Shown: positions 17,276 to 26,296 of the stretch, piece by piece
How positions within the stretch are numbered: the first letter of the stretch is position 1
How the letters are laid out: the number at the start of each line of letters is the position of its first letter
Assembly: GCA_947455995.1 (NCBI GenBank)
Contig: CANGQA010000002.1
Location: 1-64,000, forward strand
Direction of reading: 5' to 3'
DNA length: 64,000 nucleotides
Source: Hyphomicrobiales bacterium
GTDB lineage: Bacteria > Pseudomonadota > Alphaproteobacteria > Rhizobiales > Beijerinckiaceae
The notes under the pieces: model-generated
The model's input: the letters and a program-made list of their open reading frames with translations, nothing else
What the model was told of the DNA's origin: nothing
Databases searched by the model: none
Made by a program: the position numbers and the translations under genes

Positions 17276-17302
17276 GACGGAAAGAATTTTATTTTCTAGG
17301 GT
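17274..17302 (+). promoter_or_regulatory. sigma70-type promoter of the ABC importer
   Basis: TTGACG (17274-17279), a 17-bp spacer and TAGGGT (17297-17302). It would give a leader of about 245 bases before the binding-protein gene. That leader holds a hairpin, CCGGTT at 17365-17370 pairing with AACCGG at 17375-17380. Nothing else is evident in the gap from 17220 to 17555. Confidence 0.5.
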
Positions 17303-17555
17303 GTTCGCACGCAGGACGTTTGTTCGATATGCGAACAAATTAGCAGTAATCTGCAAGCCTAAAACCGGTTCCAAAACCGGATAATAAAACGGGTCGCGGG
17401 TGCGTTGTGTGTGTGGAGGGGATGATTTTGATCCGCTGCAAGGCTTTAGGAGCTTTGCCTGCGATTAAGAGACTGATAGAAACACACCAGACGTCGCATC
17501 GTCTTAAAAGATTTGTCTGAATAAATCGGACTTTATATCAGGGAAGGATAGGCAT

Positions 17556-18707
17556 ATGATCTTGAACACATCTCGTTTGATGGGGGCTTTGCTGGCTGGT
17601 GGCTTGGCATTGACGGCCCAAAGCGCTACGGCGCAGCAAACTCTTTATCTGCCAAATGTTGTTGAACTCTCGGGTGCAGGTGCTGTGTCCGGTACAAATT
17701 GGCGTGACGGTATTATTCTGGCTGTTGAAGAAATTAATGCCAAAGGCGGTTTGTTGGGCCGCAAAATCGAGCTTGAAAATCTAGACACGCAGTCGGATGC
17801 CGGCATTTCGCGGACACAGGTCCAGAAGGTGCTCGACAAAAACCCCTATGTCGTGCTTGGTCCGGTATTTTCCGGCTCGGTGCTGGTCGATCTGGCGCTG
17901 ACAGCACAGGCAGAAGTGCCTGAAATCATGGGTGGCGAAGCCGCAGCCATTACCCAGAAGGGCAGCAAATATATTTTCCGCACATCTTTCGGCCAGCAGA
18001 GTTCGATCCCCAAGGTTGCCAATTACATGCGCGACGGCTTGAAGGCCAAGAATGTTGCAGTGGTTTGGGTCAACAATGACTTCGGTAAAGGCGGCCGCGA
18101 TACGTTTGTGAAGGAAATGGCCAAGAACGACATCAAGGTTGTCGCCGATATTTCCACCGAATCCGGTCAAGCCGATTTCTCGGCCGATGTGGTGAAGGTG
18201 AAAGCGGCAAATGCCGATGCGATCTTCGTCTATACCAATGAAGAAGAAAGCGCCCGCTTCCTGAAGGAAGCCCGCAAGCAGGGCATCAAGACGCCTCTGA
18301 TTGGTGAAACCACTCTGCTCGGGCAGAAAGTGATCGAGTTGGCTGGCGATGCCGCCAATGGGGTTCGCGGCCATATCGGTCTGACTGCCGATGCGCCTGT
18401 TCCTGCCATTCAGGAATTCGCCAAACGCTTCAAGGCTCGCTTCAACTATGTCAACGACCACAACGGCATCAAAGGCTACACTGCCGTTTATATGATCAAG
18501 GCTGTGACTGAAAAAATCGGCAAGTTTGACTCCAAACTGTTTGCCCAGACCCTGCATGGTATGACCATCAAGCCTGAACAGGAGCCGGGGATTCTGATGG
18601 AAGCCTCATGGGATGCCAATGGCGATATCGACCGCGCCAGCTTCCTGGCCGAAATCGTCGATGGCAAACAGAAGATCGTCGAGATTTTGCCAAAACTCAG
18701 CAAGTAA
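17556..18707 (+). CDS. branched-chain amino acid-type ABC transporter, periplasmic binding protein
   Basis: Periplasmic Leu/Ile/Val-type binding protein of 383 residues with a Sec signal peptide (hydrophobic core LLAGGLALTAQSA, probable cleavage after ATA before QQTLY). The mature part shows the type I fold: GRKIELENLDTQSD, VLGPVFSGSVLVDL, RTSFGQQSSIPKVANYM, VWVNNDFGKGGRDTF. In this cluster the ligand may be shikimate, quinate or a related aromatic precursor rather than an amino acid; LivJ-like proteins are often recruited for aromatic acids. The ligand is not proven. The permeases and ATPases follow. Confidence 0.88.
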   Translation: MILNTSRLMGALLAGGLALTAQSATAQQTLYLPNVVELSGAGAVSGTNWRDGIILAVEEINAKGGLLGRKIELENLDTQSDAGISRTQVQKVLDKNPYVVLGPVFSGSVLVDLALTAQAEVPEIMGGEAAAITQKGSKYIFRTSFGQQSSIPKVANYMRDGLKAKNVAVVWVNNDFGKGGRDTFVKEMAKNDIKVVADISTESGQADFSADVVKVKAANADAIFVYTNEEESARFLKEARKQGIKTPLIGETTLLGQKVIELAGDAANGVRGHIGLTADAPVPAIQEFAKRFKARFNYVNDHNGIKGYTAVYMIKAVTEKIGKFDSKLFAQTLHGMTIKPEQEPGILMEASWDANGDIDRASFLAEIVDGKQKIVEILPKLSK

Positions 18708-18726
18708 GTTTTGTTCTTTGTGGATC

Positions 18727-18747
18727 GGTCGGCCTGACTGGCCGGTC
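18727..18747 (+). terminator. stem-loop between binding protein and permease genes
   Basis: GGTCGGCC (18727-18734) pairs with GGCCGGTC (18740-18747) with two G-U pairs. It sits shortly after the binding-protein stop codon in a 327-bp gap with no gene. Such hairpins commonly protect the binding-protein mRNA or reduce read-through into permease genes. No T-run follows, so attenuation is more likely than full termination. Confidence 0.45.
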
Positions 18748-19034
18748 CACGTCCTAGGGTTGATCCGGTTCATTGGGATCTAGCCGTCAGGTCTTTCCGG
18801 TTGAACGGGATTGCGCAGGTGGTCTCCGGAACAGTTGACTAAGCGTGGCAGCGTCCTCGCACCATATCTCGTAGCGAATGAACTTTGTGTATGGACTGAT
18901 CGGTGTCGCATGAGGGCGGAAAGCCCGCTCTCGATGCGCAGCTGTTGCATATGGGGTCACCCACAACACCACCTTTTGCCAAAGGCACGGCACAAGCGAA
19001 AAGCGGGTCCCTGCCACAGAACGGAACCATAGGA

Positions 19035-19913
19035 ATGGCCGCTTTTATCCAACTTTTCGTATCCGGCTTGGCGACAGGGGCGATTTACGCTCTGGTGGCC
19101 GTCGGCTTCATGTTGCTGTGGCAGACGTCGCAAACCATCAATTTCGCACAAGGCGAATTTGTGATGATCCCGGCCTTTTTTGTGTTGTGGGCCATCAAGA
19201 TTCTCGGTGTGGGGTTCTGGCCGGCCGTGGGCATTGCGGTGCTTGCTTCGTTGCTGATCCTGGGTCTGCTGTTCAAACGTGCGATCGTCGATCCGATGCT
19301 CAAGCATGGCGTATTGCCACTGGTCATTTCGACCATCGCGCTCTCGATCTTCCTCAAGGAGGCGGTAAAGGATTTCTATTCATCGCAAGCCCAGCCTTTC
19401 CAGGCGATGATCCCCTCGGAAGATCTCCACCTGTTCGGCGCAGTCATTTCGAGCCAGAGTATTTTCATTCTGCTGATCGCGAGTGCGGCGGTTTTGGGCC
19501 TCAACAAGCTGTTGAACGGTACCCGCCTTGGCCGCGCCATGCAGGCGACGGCGCAAAACCCTTCAGTGGCCAGGATCTTGGGGATCCCCGTCGAGCGGAT
19601 GATCATGTACACATTTTTGATCAATGCGCTCTTGGTGGCACTTGCCTCGCTGATGATCAGCCCGATCTACCTGGCCAAATTCACCAATGGGGACACACTC
19701 GGTCTTGCCGCTTTTATCGCGGCAATTGTTGGCGGGTTTAATCAGGTGCGCGGTGCGATTGTCGGCGGCCTGATCTTGGGCGTGATCGAAAATCTCGCTG
19801 CAGCCTATATTTCGGCCCAATATCGCGGTGCCATACCGCTGATTTTGCTGATTGTCGTGATCTTGTGGCGTCCACAGGGCTTGATGGGCCGCGCAGAGGA
19901 GCGCACGGTATGA
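19035..19913 (+). CDS. ABC transporter permease, LivH type
   Basis: Inner-membrane permease of 293 residues from the ATG at 19035; the frame is open to 18903, but those residues are hydrophilic and not family-like. The start MAAFIQLFVSGLATGAIYAL is characteristic of LivH proteins, with about eight hydrophobic segments and the coupling loop TRLGRAMQATAQNPSVARILG. It partners the LivM-type permease, whose start overlaps its stop (ATGA), and the two ATPases. The substrate follows that of the cluster's binding protein. Confidence 0.9.
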   Translation: MAAFIQLFVSGLATGAIYALVAVGFMLLWQTSQTINFAQGEFVMIPAFFVLWAIKILGVGFWPAVGIAVLASLLILGLLFKRAIVDPMLKHGVLPLVISTIALSIFLKEAVKDFYSSQAQPFQAMIPSEDLHLFGAVISSQSIFILLIASAAVLGLNKLLNGTRLGRAMQATAQNPSVARILGIPVERMIMYTFLINALLVALASLMISPIYLAKFTNGDTLGLAAFIAAIVGGFNQVRGAIVGGLILGVIENLAAAYISAQYRGAIPLILLIVVILWRPQGLMGRAEERTV

Positions 19914-20941
19914 TGGATTTTCTCACCTCTCGTGCCTTCAAAGGCACGGTCTTTGCGCTGCTCATGGTTGGTTTGATTGTCCTGCCCTTCTTCCTGCGTC
20001 CCTTTGGGCTGTTGCTGATTGCGATGTGGATGGTTCATGCGGTGGCGGCACTCGGTCTCAACCTCACATTGGGTTATGCCGGCCAGATCTCCATGGCGCA
20101 GGGTGCCTTTGTCGGAATCGGGGCCTATTGCACTGGCCTGATGACACTGGCCGGGGTGCCCTATCCGATTGCCTTCCTGTGCTCGGGCGTGCTTTGCTTT
20201 GGAATCGGCTGGATTTTGGGCTATCCGGCCCTGCGCGTTCAGCATCACTATCTTGCCTTTGTCACTTTGGCGTTTTCCACGCTGGTCTTTTTGATCATGC
20301 GCAACGAGGAATGGCTGACCAACGGCATTTATGGCCTCACCGATATTCCCCGTCCAATCCTGTTCGGCTGGAATACCGGCAAGGCCCAGGATTTCTATTT
20401 TTTCACTTTGCTGATGACCAGTATTCTGGCCTTCTGTGTCTGGTGGATCATCCGCTCGCCATGGGGACGCGCCTTTGTTGCCTTGCGTGAAAATCCGGTG
20501 CGGGCGTTGTCGCTCGGGGTTGATACCCGCCGCTACACGCTGATGGCTTTTGCGATGGGATCGTCAATCGGCGGCTTTGCCGGTGCACTCTATGCGCCGT
20601 TGGTACAGTTTTTCGAGCCGAATTCGTTCTCGCTGACACTGTCGCTTAAATTGCTGCTGATGGTGATCGTCGGGGGCGCAGGCACTTTCTTCGGTCCGTT
20701 TATCGGTGCGGCCACCGAGGTCCTGTTGCCGGAATGGCTTCGCATTGCGCAAGGCTATTATCTGATCATCTATGCGATGCTGGTGATGATCTTGATGATG
20801 TTCTGCCCGACAGGAATCATCGGCCTGGGTGAGCGTTTCATCTCCCACCTGCGCCAGAAGAAGATTTCGTCGGAGCGTTCAGCACAGGCGGAAGCGATGG
20901 GGCAGGACAAGGCAGGGAATAATGGGGGGGCAGGACAATGA
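19910..20941 (+). CDS. ABC transporter permease, LivM type
   Basis: Inner-membrane permease of 343 residues starting at the ATG that overlaps the stop of the preceding permease; GAGGAG lies upstream. LivM signatures are LGLNLTLGYAGQISMAQGAF and the coupling segment SPWGRAFVALRENPVRALSLG. Several hydrophobic helices follow, then a charged cytoplasmic tail of about 30 residues. The stop overlaps the ATPase start (ATGA), which indicates translational coupling. Confidence 0.9.
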   Translation: MMDFLTSRAFKGTVFALLMVGLIVLPFFLRPFGLLLIAMWMVHAVAALGLNLTLGYAGQISMAQGAFVGIGAYCTGLMTLAGVPYPIAFLCSGVLCFGIGWILGYPALRVQHHYLAFVTLAFSTLVFLIMRNEEWLTNGIYGLTDIPRPILFGWNTGKAQDFYFFTLLMTSILAFCVWWIIRSPWGRAFVALRENPVRALSLGVDTRRYTLMAFAMGSSIGGFAGALYAPLVQFFEPNSFSLTLSLKLLLMVIVGGAGTFFGPFIGAATEVLLPEWLRIAQGYYLIIYAMLVMILMMFCPTGIIGLGERFISHLRQKKISSERSAQAEAMGQDKAGNNGGAGQ

Positions 20942-21681
20942 CGCCGGTTTTGCAAGTCACCAATATCCGCAAACAATTCGGCGGTTTGACAGCTGTCGAC
21001 GGTGTGTCCTTTAGTGTCAATGAAGGCGAAATTCTTGGCATTATCGGTCCGAACGGATCGGGAAAGTCGACCCTGTTCAATTGCGTGCTGGGCCAGTTGC
21101 AGCCGACGGAAGGCGAGGTGCGTGTCGACGGAGAATTGGTCACCGGCTTGCGTCCTTGCGATTTGAACAGGCTGGGCGTCAGCCGTACGTTCCAACTGCT
21201 TCAGGTTTTTCCGCAGCTGTCGGTGCGTGACAATTTGATCCTTGCCGGACAGGAACACAAAGGCAGCATGGGAACGCGGCTACTGGGTGCGCGTGATGCC
21301 GGTCTGACCGAAGCTGCAAACCGGATGATCGAATTTTTCCGCTTGAGCCATGTGGCGGATGAAAAGGCTGGCGGTCTCAGCTATGGCCAGCAAAAGCTTC
21401 TTGATGCTGCAATGGCCTTTATGGCGGGGCCGCGACTGGTTCTGCTTGATGAGCCTGCGGGCGGGGTCAACCTGACCATGCTGAGCCATCTTCGCGAGCG
21501 TTTGCAGGCGATCAACGCGGAGCAGAATGCCACCTTCGTGGTGATCGAGCACAATATGGAATTTGTGATGGCGCTATGCGATCGCATCATTGTGCTGGCC
21601 GAAGGCAAAGTGATTGCTGAAGGCACTCCCGACGCTATCCGTTCCAACCCCGAAGTGATCGAGGCCTATCTTGGACACTGA
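20938..21681 (+). CDS. ABC transporter ATP-binding protein, LivG type
   Basis: Cytoplasmic ATPase of 247 residues. Walker A is GPNGSGKST near residue 40, the signature is LSYGQQKLLDAAMAF (a variant with YGQQ), and Walker B is LVLLDEPAGGVN. The segment VSRTFQLLQVFPQLSVRDNL and the C-terminal GTPDAIRSNPEVIEAYLGH are typical of LivG. It works with the LivF-type ATPase, which begins 11 bp before its stop. Confidence 0.92.
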   Translation: MTPVLQVTNIRKQFGGLTAVDGVSFSVNEGEILGIIGPNGSGKSTLFNCVLGQLQPTEGEVRVDGELVTGLRPCDLNRLGVSRTFQLLQVFPQLSVRDNLILAGQEHKGSMGTRLLGARDAGLTEAANRMIEFFRLSHVADEKAGGLSYGQQKLLDAAMAFMAGPRLVLLDEPAGGVNLTMLSHLRERLQAINAEQNATFVVIEHNMEFVMALCDRIIVLAEGKVIAEGTPDAIRSNPEVIEAYLGH

Positions 21682-22417
21682 ACACACCACCGTTTTGGCG
21701 CTGGACAATATCGTCGCCGGCTATGGGGCGATGACCATTCTCAATGGCACCACTTTCAAGGTCCGGCGTGCGACGATCACCACGGTGATCGGTCCCAACG
21801 GCGCAGGTAAATCTACCGTATTCAAAACGATTTTCGGCATGTTGAAAGCGCGAGCAGGGACGATCACTTTTGATGGTACCGATATTACCAACACGACGCC
21901 CCGCCATTTGCTGGCATGCGGCATTTGCTATGTGCCCCAGGGTCGCAATATTTTTCCTGAATTGACAGTGCGTCACAATCTGGAACTGGGCGGCTTTGCA
22001 GCACCGTCGAGCATCAACATCGACGAGCGGATAGAGGCAGCCATGGTCCGTTTTCCAATTTTGCGGCAGAAGGCCGATGCACAGGCTTCGACCCTGTCGG
22101 GTGGTCAGCAGAAGTTGCTGGAAATCGCCCGTGGCCTGTTGCTTGATCCCAAGCTGATCCTGATCGACGAGCCTTCCATCGGCCTTTCGCCTTTGATGGT
22201 GCAGGAGACTTTCGATATTTTGAAAAATCTCCGCGCCAAGGGTGTCACGATCTTGATGGTGGAGCAGAATGCCAAAAGTGCATTGCAGATCTCCGATGAT
22301 GGGCTTGTGCTTGAACTCGGGCGCACTAGGATGGCTGAAACAGCTGAAACGCTTCTGAACGATCCGCGCGTGGGGCAATTGTTCCTTGGCGGTGCAATGG
22401 AGCCAACGGCTGCCTAG
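21671..22417 (+). CDS. ABC transporter ATP-binding protein, LivF type
   Basis: Second ATPase of the importer, 248 residues, starting at a TTG at 21671 that overlaps the LivG-type gene by 11 bp. Walker A is GPNGAGKST, the signature LSGGQQKLLEIARGL, and Walker B LILIDEPSIGLSP. GICYVPQGRNIFPELTV is typical of LivF. Overlapping starts through four genes argue for a single transporter transcript. Confidence 0.92.
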   Translation: MDTEHTTVLALDNIVAGYGAMTILNGTTFKVRRATITTVIGPNGAGKSTVFKTIFGMLKARAGTITFDGTDITNTTPRHLLACGICYVPQGRNIFPELTVRHNLELGGFAAPSSINIDERIEAAMVRFPILRQKADAQASTLSGGQQKLLEIARGLLLDPKLILIDEPSIGLSPLMVQETFDILKNLRAKGVTILMVEQNAKSALQISDDGLVLELGRTRMAETAETLLNDPRVGQLFLGGAMEPTAA

Positions 22418-22437
22418 TCCAGTGCGGAGAAACGGCG

Positions 22438-22863
22438 ATGCTGCAAGAACTGACTTTGAGTGACCATGATGCGCGGATCGCTGTTGAGGTGATCAGGGCT
22501 GAAACAGAAAAACGCGGCAAAAGTGCAGTGATTGCTGTGGTTGATTCCCGCGGCGAGCTGATCAGCCTGTTGCGTATGGACGGTGCGGCCTTCAGTTCGG
22601 TCAATGTCGCCACCAACAAGGCCTTCACCGCTGCACGCCTGAAACGCCCCTCGAGCCTGATCGGGCGCAATGCCCGCCATCCTGAAACGGGTTTCAATAT
22701 TTCCTATTACAGCGATCCGCGTTTTATCGGCTTTAGCGGTGGGTTGCCGGTGATCATCGATGGGCAGACAGTGGGTGCGGTAGCCGTTTCCGGTCTGACC
22801 GAAGCCGAGGACGAGGAACTGGCCGAACTGGCCATTGCTGCTATTCGCGCTGCCAATTCGTAA
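22438..22863 (+). CDS. GlcG/HbpS family protein
   Basis: Small cytosolic protein of 141 residues in the GlcG/HbpS (DUF336) family, with the core AVIAVVDSRGELISLLRMDGA, SVNVATNKAFTAA and GGLPVIIDGQTVGAVAVSG. Family members bind haem or corrinoids or occur beside catabolic operons, as with glcG; the biochemical role is unresolved. It lies 20 bp after the importer ATPase and 19 bp before the shikimate dehydrogenase, so it is part of the catabolic operon. Confidence 0.85.
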   Translation: MLQELTLSDHDARIAVEVIRAETEKRGKSAVIAVVDSRGELISLLRMDGAAFSSVNVATNKAFTAARLKRPSSLIGRNARHPETGFNISYYSDPRFIGFSGGLPVIIDGQTVGAVAVSGLTEAEDEELAELAIAAIRAANS

Positions 22864-22882
22864 TCAACAAAGGACGTCCCTG

Positions 22883-23725
22883 ATGAGCCATCCCGATCAT
22901 TATCTTCTTGCCGGCGTCATGGGTTGGCCGGTGATGCATTCACGCTCACCGAAATTGCACAATTACTGGTTGGCCCAGCATGGCCTGATCGGCGCCTATA
23001 TGCCGTTGGCAATCAAGGAAGCAGGTCTGGAAAAAGCCCTGCGCGCTCTGCCCGCTTTGGGCTTTTCCGGATGCAATCTGACCATTCCCCACAAGGAAAA
23101 GGCGATGAAAATCGTCGATCATCTCGATCCGGTCGCCAAGCGCATCGGGGCGATGAATTGCGTGATTGTCGGTGCGGATGGCTCGCTATCGGGCACTAAT
23201 AATGATGGTTTCGGCTATATTGCCAGCATCCGCGAGGCCAAACCCGACTGGCGGGCCGATGCGGGTCCTATCACTGTGCTGGGAGCAGGTGGCGCGGCGC
23301 GTGCTGTGCTGGTGAGCCTGATTGACGAAGGTGCAAAAGAAATACGCCTGACCAACCGTACCGCCTCGCGCGCCGATGATTTGGCCAGCGAATTCGGTGG
23401 TCCGATCAAAACTGTGGCTTGGGATGACCGGCATGATGCCCTGCAAGGGTGCGGCATGCTCATCAACACCACGTCGCAAGGCATGGTCGGCCAACCTGAC
23501 ATGGATCTGAAGCTGGACCTGTTGCCCCATTCTGCCCTTGTTTCGGATATCGTATATATCCCGTTGGAAACCCCGTTACTCTCGGCAGCGCGGCAGCGTG
23601 GAAATACGACGGTCAATGGTTTGGGGATGCTGTTGCATCAGGCCAGACCCGCATTCAAGGCGTGGTTTGGTGTCATGCCCGACGTGACACCCGAATTGCG
23701 CAAGATGATCGAAGCGACGATCTGA
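22883..23725 (+). CDS. aroE: shikimate/quinate dehydrogenase
   Basis: NAD(P)-dependent oxidoreductase of the AroE family, 280 residues from the ATG at 22883 (AAAGGACG upstream; the open frame before it is not conserved). SRSPKLHNYW binds the substrate, the catalytic lysine is in NLTIPHKEKAM, the partner aspartate in GTNNDGFGY, and the Rossmann loop is GAGGAARAVLV. The location in a cluster with 3-dehydroshikimate dehydratase and an importer suggests a catabolic role, oxidising shikimate or quinate, rather than the biosynthetic AroE. The symbol denotes the family. Confidence 0.87.
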   Translation: MSHPDHYLLAGVMGWPVMHSRSPKLHNYWLAQHGLIGAYMPLAIKEAGLEKALRALPALGFSGCNLTIPHKEKAMKIVDHLDPVAKRIGAMNCVIVGADGSLSGTNNDGFGYIASIREAKPDWRADAGPITVLGAGGAARAVLVSLIDEGAKEIRLTNRTASRADDLASEFGGPIKTVAWDDRHDALQGCGMLINTTSQGMVGQPDMDLKLDLLPHSALVSDIVYIPLETPLLSAARQRGNTTVNGLGMLLHQARPAFKAWFGVMPDVTPELRKMIEATI

Positions 23726-23779
23726 CCTAAGCAAGTATCCGATCTTCAAAAATTATTCTTGAATTCAGGAGTTTGAACC

Positions 23780-24547
23780 ATGTCTCACCATCCTTTCTCG
23801 CTTGTTGGCCGTGTGGCCCTCGTGACTGGCGCCTCCCGCGGTCTTGGTTGGGCCATGGCCGAACAGCTGGCAGCAGCAGGCGCCCATGTCGTACTCAACA
23901 GCCGCGATGCCGTGGCGCTGACCAAGCAGGCCAAGTTGCTGCATGACCGCGGCCAGAAGGCCTCGGTCGAAGCCTTCGACGTCACCGATACCCATGCAGC
24001 AGAAATGGCTGTGGAACGGATCGTGAAAGCGCACGGGCGGCTGGATATTCTGGTCGGCAATGCCGGTATCCAGCATCGCAACGCCATCGAGGACTGGAAG
24101 GGCGATGATTGGGATCGGGTGACCGATGCCAATCTGAAAGCGTGCTTCTTTCTCGCGCAAGCGGTGGCAAAGCCGATGAAGGCCCAGAAATTCGGGCGGA
24201 TTATCTTCACCACCTCGATCACAGGCCTGCTCGGTCGCGCCACCATCCATGCCTATGTTGCCTCCAAGGCTGGTTTGGCGGCGATTACCCGCTCGCTTGC
24301 CGCTGAATTGGGTGAAAGCGGCATTACCAGCAATTCGATTTGCCCTGGCTATTTCGAGACCGAAATCAACACGGCTTTGCTCGCCGACGAGGCTTTTGTT
24401 ACCCGAATCAACAACCGCACCGCATTGAAGCGCTGGGGTAAGCCTTCCGAGCTCGGCGGCGCTGCAGTGTTTCTGGCCTCCGAGGCCGCAGGCTATATTA
24501 CGGGCCACCAGCTGGTGATCGACGGTGGCTTTACCTCCACCATGTGA
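23780..24547 (+). CDS. short-chain dehydrogenase/reductase
   Basis: Classical SDR of 255 residues with TGASRGLGWAMAEQL for cofactor binding, NAG at GNAGIQHRN, serine in TTSITGLLG and YVASK as the catalytic pair. The C-terminus ITGHQLVIDGGFTSTM is like gluconate 5-dehydrogenases, so a polyol or cyclitol substrate is plausible, for example a quinate-type alcohol. The substrate cannot be deduced. It is the last gene before a strong terminator, 54 bp after the shikimate dehydrogenase. Confidence 0.85.
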   Translation: MSHHPFSLVGRVALVTGASRGLGWAMAEQLAAAGAHVVLNSRDAVALTKQAKLLHDRGQKASVEAFDVTDTHAAEMAVERIVKAHGRLDILVGNAGIQHRNAIEDWKGDDWDRVTDANLKACFFLAQAVAKPMKAQKFGRIIFTTSITGLLGRATIHAYVASKAGLAAITRSLAAELGESGITSNSICPGYFETEINTALLADEAFVTRINNRTALKRWGKPSELGGAAVFLASEAAGYITGHQLVIDGGFTSTM

Positions 24548-24574
24548 GAGCGGCCAACCGATCCAGATCCAGAT

Positions 24575-24607
24575 CCCCGGAACAGTTAGTCTGTCCGGGG
24601 ATTTTTT
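24575..24607 (+). terminator. rho-independent terminator of the quinate/shikimate cluster
   Basis: CCCCGGA at 24575-24581 pairs with TCCGGGG at 24594-24600. The stem extends inward by CAG/CTG past one bulged A, and a run of six T follows. It separates the SDR gene from mesaconyl-CoA hydratase. Confidence 0.85.
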
Positions 24608-24709
24608 ATGCCCTCGGCATCGCGCAGTCTTAGTCTAAAAGGGCACGCATTCGTACTTGCTGCAATGCGGGAATGTGTTCGACAATGGTGGCTTGAGGGA
24701 GATACGAAA

Positions 24710-25765
24710 ATGGGTATTGCCAAAACCGGAACTGGACGCTTTTTCGAGGATTTTCGTCTGGGCGATGTGATCCCGCACGCAACCCCACGGACAGTCACAA
24801 GCGGTGATGTGGCGCTGTATACCGCGCTTTACGGCGGACGGTTTGCAGTCCAGTCATCGGATGAATTCGCCCGTGCCATCGGCTATCCGCAGGCACCTGT
24901 TGACGATCTTCTGGTGTTTCATATCGTTTTCGGCAAAACCGTGCCCGATATTTCGATCAATGCGGTGGCCAATCTCGGCTATGCATCGTGCCGCTTTCTT
25001 GCCCCTGTCTATCCCGGAGACACGCTCTCGGCGACATCCGAAGTGATCGGTTTGAAGGAAAATTCCAATGGCGAAACCGGCGTGGTCTATGTCCGTTCGC
25101 GCGGGTTCAACCAGCATGGCGATACGGTACTGGACTATGTGCGTTGGGTGATGGTGCGCAAATCCGATCCCGCCAGTCCGGCTTTGTTGCCCCATATTCC
25201 CGATCTGCCCGGCTGTCTGGAGGCCGATGCTTTGGGGGATGCCTGTCCGGTGATCGTGCCCGATGATTATGATCCGGTGTTGTCGGGCTCGTTGTTCCGC
25301 TTTGCCGATTACGAGATCGGCGAACGGATCGACCATGTTGACGGCATGACCGTGGAAGAGGCCGAACACCAGATGGCAACTCGGCTCTATCAAAACACCG
25401 CGAAAGTGCATTTCGATGCCTTCCATCAGGCTCATAGCCGGTTCGGCAAGCGATTGATCTATGGCGGAGTGGTGATTTCACTGGCCCGTGGCCTGTCTTT
25501 CAACGGTTTGGGCAACGTATTCCATGTGGCAGCCATCAATGCGGGCCGTCATGTTGCGCCGCTCTTTGCTGGAGAGACGGTTTTTGCTTGGAGCGAGGTG
25601 CTTGATAAGGCCACTTTGCCCGGGCGCGACGATGTTGGTGCCCTCAGAATGCGGCTAGTGGCCACCAAAAACCGTCCCTGCCATGATTTCCCGTATCTGG
25701 AAGGCAAGGCCTATGACCCCGCTGTGATCCTCGATCTCGATTATTGGGCGTTGATTGTTCAGTAA
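24710..25765 (+). CDS. mch: mesaconyl-CoA hydratase
   Basis: Hydrates mesaconyl-CoA to beta-methylmalyl-CoA in the EMC pathway. The ATG at 24710, preceded by TTGAGGGAG, gives 351 residues; the upstream frame overlaps the terminator and is not coding. Two hotdog (MaoC-like) halves are visible: FFEDFRLGDVIPHATPRTVT to about residue 165, and FRFADYEIGERIDHVDGMTV to the end. NTAKVHFDAFHQAHSRFGKRL carries the likely catalytic region. The tandem MaoC architecture and the EMC context make Mch the best call. Expression with downstream sdh is possible but the gap is 127 bp. Confidence 0.88.
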   Translation: MGIAKTGTGRFFEDFRLGDVIPHATPRTVTSGDVALYTALYGGRFAVQSSDEFARAIGYPQAPVDDLLVFHIVFGKTVPDISINAVANLGYASCRFLAPVYPGDTLSATSEVIGLKENSNGETGVVYVRSRGFNQHGDTVLDYVRWVMVRKSDPASPALLPHIPDLPGCLEADALGDACPVIVPDDYDPVLSGSLFRFADYEIGERIDHVDGMTVEEAEHQMATRLYQNTAKVHFDAFHQAHSRFGKRLIYGGVVISLARGLSFNGLGNVFHVAAINAGRHVAPLFAGETVFAWSEVLDKATLPGRDDVGALRMRLVATKNRPCHDFPYLEGKAYDPAVILDLDYWALIVQ

Positions 25766-25892
25766 AAATCATAAAGAGGGGTTTTTTTTCTCCGCCCCCT
25801 AGCCTAATGGTCATATCGACCTATGATTGCAGAATGGTGCAGATCAGTTTAGAAGCACTGCACAAACTTGCTTCGGGAAAGCGAAAGTGTCC

Positions 25893-26291
25893 ATGGCTCA
25901 TTCGAAACCGCCTCTCCATCGCCCATTGTCGCCGCATTTGCAGATTTATCGCCCTGCGTTGACCATGATCATGTCGATTGTCCACCGCATTACGGGTGCG
26001 GCTTTGTATTTCGGCACTGTTATTCTTGCCGTATGGCTGATGACAGCGGCCACCAGCGCATCGAGTTTCGCGGTTGTGCATGGCTTTTTGGGGTCATGGT
26101 TCGGTCAGTTGATCCTGATCGGTTACAGCTGGGCCTTGTTGCATCATATGTTTGGCGGCATCCGCCATTTTGTCTGGGATACGGGCCGTGGCTTTGGCGC
26201 AGACGAGCGCCATCTGTTTGCTGTTCTGACCCTGGTGGGTTCTGTGCTTTCGACTGGCCTGATCTGGGTCGTCGTTTATTCAGTCAGGTAA
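25893..26291 (+). CDS. sdhC: succinate dehydrogenase cytochrome b556 subunit
   Basis: Membrane anchor of complex II, 132 residues from the ATG at 25893 (upstream frame to 25827 not conserved). HRPLSPHLQIYR and SIVHRITGAALYFGT are hallmarks near the N-terminus, and the haem-ligand region is LHHMFGGIRHFVWD. Three membrane helices are evident. It is the first gene of sdhCDAB, with 5 bp to sdhD. Confidence 0.95.
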   Translation: MAHSKPPLHRPLSPHLQIYRPALTMIMSIVHRITGAALYFGTVILAVWLMTAATSASSFAVVHGFLGSWFGQLILIGYSWALLHHMFGGIRHFVWDTGRGFGADERHLFAVLTLVGSVLSTGLIWVVVYSVR

Positions 26292-26296
26292 AAACC

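Noticed and set aside
18708-19034. Possible small gene between the binding protein and LivH-type permease
   Set aside because: Only an upstream extension of the permease frame is open and it is unlike the family; the gap is better read as a hairpin-containing intercistronic region.
25809-25821. GGTC-atatc-GACC dyad upstream of sdhC
   Set aside because: Only four base pairs per arm; too short to separate from chance.
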